Assembly (NCBI GenBank): GCA_029937645.1
Contig: JAPYPO010000005.1
Coordinates: forward strand, 1 to 33,198
Reading direction: 5' to 3'
DNA length: 33,198 bases
Source of the DNA: Candidatus Hydrogenedentota bacterium
GTDB taxonomy: Bacteria; Hydrogenedentota; Hydrogenedentia; Hydrogenedentales; GCA-2746185
The notes beneath the pieces are model-generated. The model did not search any database. It was not told where the DNA came from and was given only the letters and a program-made list of their open reading frames with translations. This document shows, in pieces, positions 27,464 to 33,198 of the stretch (positions are counted from its first letter, which is position 1; each line of letters opens with the position of its first letter). The translations under genes were made by a program, and so were the position numbers.

Positions 27464-28897
27464 CTAAAACGCAAATTGGAATCGCGTCTGCAGGATGTCA
27501 ACAGCGCCGTCGTACAGGGGATGATCCACGTTCGCGCGGACGTAGTTGAGCATCCACCGCGTGTTCGGATTCAGATACCAATTGACGCCTACGGTAACGT
27601 TGTCTTCCTCACCGCCATGGATGCCGGAATCATTTAGGTCGAGGGATGAATACCGCAGGGTCAGTTCCCAAGCGCCCCAGCCTCTATTTTCGGGCGACAG
27701 CGAGAAATTCCGGTTTGGACGAATGGAACCGAAGGCGCCTGACGTGGTGCTGTATCGCCGGTTCTCCCCCGTGAGGACGTAGCTGCCAAACACGTAATAT
27801 CCATCCAGATTCACATCGCCATGACGGCGGGTATCGATGTTCGACGCTATGTACTCCGCTTGCAGCGAAAGCGGCCCGTAGACCAGCGCCGCTTCGAGAG
27901 AGTACCTATCTTCATCTTCCGCGTAGAACAAACCTGTATCGACAAAGCGCACATTGGAAAGGTGGGCTTCCGGCCGCTGGCGCACGCGTATAAACGCGTC
28001 CGGATTCCGATGGCTGTAGCTTAGGCCCAGGTGCGCGAGCCTCCGCCCGTCTTCCTCATACCACGGCAGCCCGGTCACGCGGGCCGTCAGGCTGTAATTT
28101 CCGTCACCGGAGCCGTCGCCGTAGGAGTCGGTATCACGAAAAACGCCTGCGGCCCAGGTCAGGCGCTTGTTTAGCGCCGTGTTCGCCACGCCGAGCCCCG
28201 TGTTGCGTTTTGGTGAAAACACATCCGAGAGCGCCCGTTCCAAGAAGGTGATATTGTTGTCACTCGTTAATTGGTTCAGGCTGAAGGGCTCTTTGAAATG
28301 GCCGACCTTCACCTTGCCGACCACCGGCACATCCCGCATGGCGATAAAGACATCCTTGAAATCGGTGTCGCCATCCGTGAAGTCAACCTGTATCTTGAAC
28401 TCGAGGTCATCATAGGCCTGACCCGAAATATCGAAGTAGCCCCGGCGGAATTCCGCGCCATCCTCCAAGTCATTCGAAAACGCCGCACCGAGCAACGGGT
28501 TCCACAACAACTTTAGATCGTCGTCCTCATCGAACCATGCCCAGTCCTGTTGAATACGCCCGCCCAGGCGCAACTTAAAACGACCGTCGTTCGTTTCAAA
28601 GCGTAGGCTGTTATTCCAAAACACGCGGAAATCGCTGGCGACCGCTTCCTGGGTCTCCTCGGCCTCCTCCTCCAACTGCGTGACCCGCTCGTCCAGCTTC
28701 GGCGAGCCTGCCGAATCGGCTTTCAGGCGCTCCAGCTCCGATTCCAACGCACCGATGCGCGCGTTAAACGTCTCAACAATCGCTTGCATCTCACGCTGTA
28801 ACGCTTCGACATCCGCCTCCTGCGCCGATGCGGTCGCACAAACTACGAGGCCCGCAAGGAAACCTACGCAAGCTTTTGACCCTAAGAAATAATGCAT
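27464..28897 (-). CDS. Phosphate-selective porin O/P-type outer-membrane porin
   Basis: Signal peptide GFLAGLVVCATASAQ, N-terminal coiled coil, then RFKLRLGGRIQQDWAWFDED...EFRRGYFDISGQAYDDLEFKIQVDFTDGDTDFKDVFIAM...VGHFKEPFSLNQLTSDNNITFLERAL, C-terminal aromatic residue (QTRFQFAF). Confidence 0.92.
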   Translation of the reverse strand: MHYFLGSKACVGFLAGLVVCATASAQEADVEALQREMQAIVETFNARIGALESELERLKADSAGSPKLDERVTQLEEEAEETQEAVASDFRVFWNNSLRFETNDGRFKLRLGGRIQQDWAWFDEDDDLKLLWNPLLGAAFSNDLEDGAEFRRGYFDISGQAYDDLEFKIQVDFTDGDTDFKDVFIAMRDVPVVGKVKVGHFKEPFSLNQLTSDNNITFLERALSDVFSPKRNTGLGVANTALNKRLTWAAGVFRDTDSYGDGSGDGNYSLTARVTGLPWYEEDGRRLAHLGLSYSHRNPDAFIRVRQRPEAHLSNVRFVDTGLFYAEDEDRYSLEAALVYGPLSLQAEYIASNIDTRRHGDVNLDGYYVFGSYVLTGENRRYSTTSGAFGSIRPNRNFSLSPENRGWGAWELTLRYSSLDLNDSGIHGGEEDNVTVGVNWYLNPNTRWMLNYVRANVDHPLYDGAVDILQTRFQFAF

Positions 28898-28936
28898 GTC
28901 CCGCCCTTCTAGTCTCACTGCTCGTTATTCATGGGT

Positions 28937-29285
28937 GCAGTTCTGTTGCTACCGCTGAAATTTTTAGAAACCATTCTTTGCCATTATCCTTCGGTGGTTT
29001 ACGCTGAAAGCGTTAAATTCCTCAGCCCAGGGTTCGCGAAGCGTACCCAGGGTCAAGGAAATCCAAAATATGTACCCTGAAAGGGTTCAACGTTACGGTG
29101 TAACCCTTTCAGGGTACATATTTTGGGCTGCTTTCTCAACCCAGGGTGGCGCGCTTCGCGCTGACCCTGGGCTGAGGAATTTAACGCTTTCAGCGTAAAC
29201 TGCCAAGCCCTCGACACTGCCAAGCCCCTTGTGCGGTCTAAATATGTACTCTCCCGCCATGGTCTCTGAAGCGGTAATGGCAGAC
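28937..29285. mobile_element. MITE-like palindromic repeat element, copy 2 (long form with nested palindromes)
   Basis: Termini GCAGTTCTGTTGCTACCGCTGAAATTTTTAGAAACC (from 28937) and GGTCTCTGAAGCGGTAATGGCAGAC (29261-29285) match, in inverted orientation, the termini of the 18.0-18.2 kb copy. Contains a 37-bp perfect IR (28997-29033/29164-29200) and a 25-bp perfect IR (29063-29087/29102-29126). Confidence 0.8.
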
Positions 29286-29352
29286 CTTCACCATTATTTA
29301 ATTTTAGAGATAATCCGCAAACCACTGATCATTACCTTCATTCATGCGCAGT

Positions 29353-30258
29353 TTAAAACCCCACCGTGATTTTTAGCCCCGCGCCGAATTCTGGCGTCTG
29401 GTCGCGGTTATCGAGTCCGATTAGGATTCCGGGGCCCAAGACGAGATGATCGTTGACCTCGTACTGGGCGGCGAACTCAAGAATGCTCGATTCTTTTTGG
29501 CCGAATTCCTCGCTGCCTTTGAATATGTAATTTCCATACAAGGCGAATCGCTCGGAAACGCGCCACTTATACCCAAGCTGAGCGCCCCAGATGAAGTCGC
29601 GTAACGCATCATCTTCCACATCGAGGGGCACCGTACCCCAGGCGCTAAGATACACGGTTCCGGGTCCTAGATCCTTGTCGAGAATGCCGGTCAGGGTTGC
29701 ATCGGCGCCCGTGGAACCGTTGCCCGTGGGAAGACGCACCGAGAATAGGGTCGCGAGCGTGGGAACCTTTCCCGCTTCGACATGCCAGCGCTGTTGCCAA
29801 TTCAATTCTGCGTCGCCATTACCATCAACGCTGCCGTTCCCGATTTCCGATCCCTGCGTCAAGGAGAGTTTCATGTTGTCTCGGAAGGTACTGCCCTCTC
29901 CCGTGTATTTCATCTCGTACTCTGCTTCGAAGATATCCTCAAATACCGTGCGCGTTTCGGGCATCTCCGAGTCCATTGTCAGCCGCTCAAGAGGCCCCGC
30001 CGCGTCCCCCTCCATCATGGGAGATTTAAACCGGCGTTCGATCTCTTTATCCGTGCGCTCTTTTTGCCAACCAAGTGTGATGGCAAGTTCCCACGATCCA
30101 GGGTCGCCGGGCTGACCGTCTTCGATGGAGATGAAGGCGTCGACCGATTGGCGGCCGGCCACGTCGTCATCCGATTCCTCTCCGAAAGCCCCGAAGGAAA
30201 AAAAGACGCCAAGGCCCGCGAACGCTGAAATTAGGATGGGGAGTGTTCTTGGACGCAT
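29353..30258 (-). CDS. Predicted outer-membrane beta-barrel protein (transporter-like)
   Basis: Signal peptide TLPILISAFAGLGVFFSFGAFG; alternating beta-barrel pattern; LATLFSVRLPTGNGSTGADATLTGILDKDLGPGTVYLSAWG; C-terminal GAGLKITVGF. Confidence 0.8.
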   Translation of the reverse strand: MRPRTLPILISAFAGLGVFFSFGAFGEESDDDVAGRQSVDAFISIEDGQPGDPGSWELAITLGWQKERTDKEIERRFKSPMMEGDAAGPLERLTMDSEMPETRTVFEDIFEAEYEMKYTGEGSTFRDNMKLSLTQGSEIGNGSVDGNGDAELNWQQRWHVEAGKVPTLATLFSVRLPTGNGSTGADATLTGILDKDLGPGTVYLSAWGTVPLDVEDDALRDFIWGAQLGYKWRVSERFALYGNYIFKGSEEFGQKESSILEFAAQYEVNDHLVLGPGILIGLDNRDQTPEFGAGLKITVGF

Positions 30259-30426
30259 GATCGCATTCCTTTGTAAGCCATGTTGGGAAAGTCGCAGCAG
30301 TCGGGCAAGAATTTAACGGACTTTGCTCTTGACTGTCAACCTGCGCGCTAAAGACTACTCGTCAGCCAAGCGCATCACTGGGTGCCCGCCATCACCCTGG
30401 CCAGTCTCCATTTCGCAAGAAACTTC

Positions 30427-30468
30427 TTGACACCTGATTAAACGTTCAGTATACTACTGGATGAACGT
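30427..30468 (+). promoter_or_regulatory. Near-consensus sigma70 promoter with overlapping dyad, upstream of the helicase gene
   Basis: TTGACA (30427-30432), 17-nt spacer, TATACT (30450-30455). Dyad ACGTTCA (30442-30448) / TGAACGT (30462-30468) flanks the -10 box. Confidence 0.75.
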
Positions 30469-30537
30469 GGACGGAATTGTCCTGCCCGGCCTCTTTAGCC
30501 GGGACTCCGCTCATGGAAGCGCATGAGGTGTTGCGTG

Positions 30538-33144
30538 ATGAAAATGGATGGATTGATTCGCTATGGAGCGCCTGTGGAAGTCATCGGGCTGTGGAAAAAA
30601 CAGGAGAGTCAGGCCTTGCTGCCGCTGCAAGAGTTGGCCGTGAAGCGGTACGACTTATTCGGGGGCGGCAACCTTCTGATTCAGGCGCCCACCTCGTCGG
30701 GCAAGACCTTCATCGGTGAGATGGCCGCTGTGGAGACGGCGCTGCGGCGCAAGAAGGTGGTGTATTTGGTGCCGTTAAAGGCGCTGGCGGAAGAGAAGTA
30801 CCAGTCGTTTCGGGAAAAGTATGAAGCCTACGGCCTCAAAGTGATTGTGTCGTCGCGTGACCACCGAGAGTTTGATGCGGAATTGGAAAGCGGCGATTTT
30901 TCAATGGCCGTCGTGGTGTATGAAAAACTCTCGCAATTGTTGGTTCGGCGCCCGGAGCGGCTGCAAGAAATCGAGCTGATTATCGCGGATGAATTGGAGC
31001 TGCTCTCGGACCCGGAGCGCGGCGGCGGGTTGGAACTGCTGCTGACGCGCATATTGCTCTCGGGTACGCGGCTGATTGGATTGTCGGCGGTGATCGGGCA
31101 AGCGGAGAAGCTGGCCAAGTGGATGGAAGCGAAGCTGGTATTGCATGAGCAACGTCCCGTGGAGTTGCGCTACGGGGTGCTCTACAACGGGGTCTTCCGC
31201 TACCGAACCTATAACGCCTATTCGGAGGGCGAAGAAACCCTCAGCGATCAGGGCGCGGAATCATCGTGGGAAGTCTTGGCACAAAATGTCGCTTCCTTTT
31301 CGGAGGCCGGCGAAACGTGTTTAGTTTTCGTAAAGTCAAAACAGGAATCGCGGAGGGGCGCGCAAGCGCTAGCGGATTGCATCGACGGCCCTCCCGCGCG
31401 CGAGGCGATCGAGGCGCTGCGGGCCTTGGAGCCGACACGCTCGCGGGAGGGGCTGATCGATGCGCTGGAGCGGGGCGTCGGCTTCCACAACGCCGACCTG
31501 ACCCCCGACGAGCGCAAGGCCATTGAGGCAGCCTTCCGCTCTGGGGAAATCCGGGTGATGGTCTCGACGAGCACCCTCGCCGTGGGACTCAACATGCCGG
31601 CGCGCAATGTGTTCATCACGGCGGATAAATGGCGCTATGATGCGCGCTTCGGTATGCCATGGAAGGCGCCGATCATGCGCGCGGAATACGAAAATATGGG
31701 GGGCCGCGCCGGGCGCTATGGCCAAGGTCACGCGTTCGGCCGCTCGATTCTGATCGCGGACACCGCCTTCGACGCGGAAACGCTATGGCGCCGCTACATC
31801 GAAGGGGAACGCGAAGGCATCGAACCGTGTCTGTCGAAGGAACCGCTCGAAAACTATGTGCTGCAGCTGGTCGCATCGCGGTGTTGCCGGACGGAAGACG
31901 AGCTGTTAGATTTCTTGGAAAACACGCTGACGGGTGAGTGGGTGTGGCGCGAAATGTACGCCCTGGAGGAAGTCGAGCTGTTGATCCGCAGCGCGATCAA
32001 CCGCGCCGCAGATACCGGCATGGTCGCTCGGGCAGGCGAAGGAACCCTGGAGGCCACGCCGCTCGGGCGCGCCGTAGCGGCCAAGGGGATCTCGATCGCG
32101 ACCGCCTTGGAATTGGAACAGTGGATCAACGAATCGGAATCCCGGGTCTGGAGCGATCTTGACCTCATCGTCGCGGCGGCGACGACGCCGGACGGGCGTG
32201 TGCCGGCGGTGACGCTCACCTCGGAAGAATATGCGAGGGCCGCCTATGTCGATCGGCTGAGGCGGGCCGCCGAGGGCGAAGACGATTCCGCGGATGTCCC
32301 GCTCAACCGAATTCGAAAGGGGCACCTGACACCCTTCTTCGAAGAGGTCCGTGCTATAAAAATTGCGCTACTTCTCCGGCAATGGATCGATCAGCAACCG
32401 GTCCACGACTTGGAGCAAGAATTTGAAACCATGTCCGGCCAGATTCTCGCGGCCGCGCATCAAATTAGCTGGCTCACCGATGCCACTGCCTCCATCGCCA
32501 GAGCGTTGGGCGCTTCGGAAGCGTTCACGGAACGCATCCGTGTGTTGTCGCAACGCGCGCAAACCGGGCTATTGGAAGAAGCACTTCCCCTGGGCCACTT
32601 GAACGAACCCAAACTATCGCGGCCGGCCATCTGCGCGCTGGTGGGCCATGGACTCCATCGCACGCGCGCTCTCGCGACCGCGCCGACGGAGGTGTTGGCC
32701 CAATGGATCTCGAAAAAAGACGCACGCGCGCTCATCTCGTGGGCAAAGAAAAAGGTCAAGACCGAGAACAAGGGCGCGCCCCACGCAGAACGTGAAGCAA
32801 CCGCCACCCCAGTATTAATCGTAGACGACCGGGTTCCCGGCCAGATACTCCTGGATGGCGCGGTGGTTCGGTTGCAAGAAAAGCAGTATTTACTGATACA
32901 CGCGCTGGCGGAATTTCCCGGTGAGTGCGTGCCGTATGACGCGATTTATGATGCCGTTTGGGGAGACGCGATTGTCGAGAACAATCAGAGGCATTTTCAA
33001 AAGCGAAAACTACTGGATCGGATCAAGACCGCGGCTCCACACTATGCCGACCTGGTGAAAACGGTTCCGAAAAGGGGCTTCATTCTAAATCTGGCCCCGG
33101 CGCAAGTCGAACGAAAACGGGCCACTGTGTCGAGTGCCGCGTAG
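30538..33144 (+). CDS. Ski2/Hel308-like superfamily 2 helicase with C-terminal OmpR/PhoB-type winged-helix domain
   Basis: Walker A IQAPTSSGKTFIGE, Ia VYLVPLKALAEEKYQSF, motif II variant IIADELELL, III LSAVIGQ, V VMVSTSTLAVGLNMPARNVFI, VI YENMGGRAGRYGQG. HhH-like region LSRPAICALVGHGLHRTRALATAPTEVL; C-terminal ILLDGAVVRLQEKQYLLIHALAEFPGECVPYDAIYDAVWGDAIVENNQRHFQKRKLLDRIK resembles trans_reg_C. SD GAGGTG upstream of ATG 30538. Confidence 0.88.
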   Translation: MKMDGLIRYGAPVEVIGLWKKQESQALLPLQELAVKRYDLFGGGNLLIQAPTSSGKTFIGEMAAVETALRRKKVVYLVPLKALAEEKYQSFREKYEAYGLKVIVSSRDHREFDAELESGDFSMAVVVYEKLSQLLVRRPERLQEIELIIADELELLSDPERGGGLELLLTRILLSGTRLIGLSAVIGQAEKLAKWMEAKLVLHEQRPVELRYGVLYNGVFRYRTYNAYSEGEETLSDQGAESSWEVLAQNVASFSEAGETCLVFVKSKQESRRGAQALADCIDGPPAREAIEALRALEPTRSREGLIDALERGVGFHNADLTPDERKAIEAAFRSGEIRVMVSTSTLAVGLNMPARNVFITADKWRYDARFGMPWKAPIMRAEYENMGGRAGRYGQGHAFGRSILIADTAFDAETLWRRYIEGEREGIEPCLSKEPLENYVLQLVASRCCRTEDELLDFLENTLTGEWVWREMYALEEVELLIRSAINRAADTGMVARAGEGTLEATPLGRAVAAKGISIATALELEQWINESESRVWSDLDLIVAAATTPDGRVPAVTLTSEEYARAAYVDRLRRAAEGEDDSADVPLNRIRKGHLTPFFEEVRAIKIALLLRQWIDQQPVHDLEQEFETMSGQILAAAHQISWLTDATASIARALGASEAFTERIRVLSQRAQTGLLEEALPLGHLNEPKLSRPAICALVGHGLHRTRALATAPTEVLAQWISKKDARALISWAKKKVKTENKGAPHAEREATATPVLIVDDRVPGQILLDGAVVRLQEKQYLLIHALAEFPGECVPYDAIYDAVWGDAIVENNQRHFQKRKLLDRIKTAAPHYADLVKTVPKRGFILNLAPAQVERKRATVSSAA

Positions 33145-33198
33145 CCCGGTCGCCCAGCGAAAGAACCCGAATCGAAAGCCCCTCCCTCGATGCTGAGG

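Noticed and set aside
28937-29285. CRISPR array
   Set aside because: Repeats are inverted and nested, not regularly spaced direct repeats with unique spacers; no cas genes.
29053-29325. 90-aa ORF in the 29 kb region
   Set aside because: Translation of the palindromic repeat itself (…LKALNSSAQGQREARHPGLRKQPKICTLKGL…); no independent support as a protein.
30538-33144. Firm assignment of the helicase as HamB of a Hachiman anti-phage system
   Set aside because: No HamA (DUF1837) gene is visible upstream and the downstream region is outside the window; the evidence only supports a Ski2/Hel308-like helicase.
1-33198. tRNA, rRNA or prophage/transposase genes
   Set aside because: No tRNA cloverleaf signatures, rRNA conserved segments, integrase/transposase motifs or phage structural genes recognised in the ORF translations.

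Overview
The window is a GC-rich, gene-dense chromosomal segment from a Gram-negative bacterium. Evidence for Gram-negative envelope: BamD-like, LptE-like, porin and outer-membrane proteins. The phylum cannot be proven from sequence alone. I support about 27 coding regions, mostly housekeeping or metabolic: LOG-family protein, MsrP, HTH-REC response regulator, a mesaconyl-CoA hydratase/methylsuccinyl-CoA dehydrogenase pair (mch-mcd), M19 dipeptidase, DsbD-N-like lipoprotein, HD hydrolase, fused HyuA-HyuB hydantoinase/5-oxoprolinase, FolD, TruA, BamD-LptE-HolA-TatA, glpF-glpK, M42 peptidase, MOSC protein, OprO/P-type porin, and a Ski2/Hel308-like helicase. No rRNA, tRNA, CRISPR array or transposase gene was seen. 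The items most worth a second look are: (1) an 869-aa Ski2/Hel308-like helicase with an apparent C-terminal OmpR/PhoB-type winged helix, behind a near-consensus promoter overlapped by a 7-bp dyad; (2) a MITE-like palindromic repeat family with two copies in the window (about 18.0 kb and 28.9-29.3 kb), the second carrying nested perfect palindromes of 37 bp and 25 bp; (3) an ethylmalonyl-CoA pathway gene pair; and (4) a cluster of dispersed inverted repeats around 14.1-14.5 kb.
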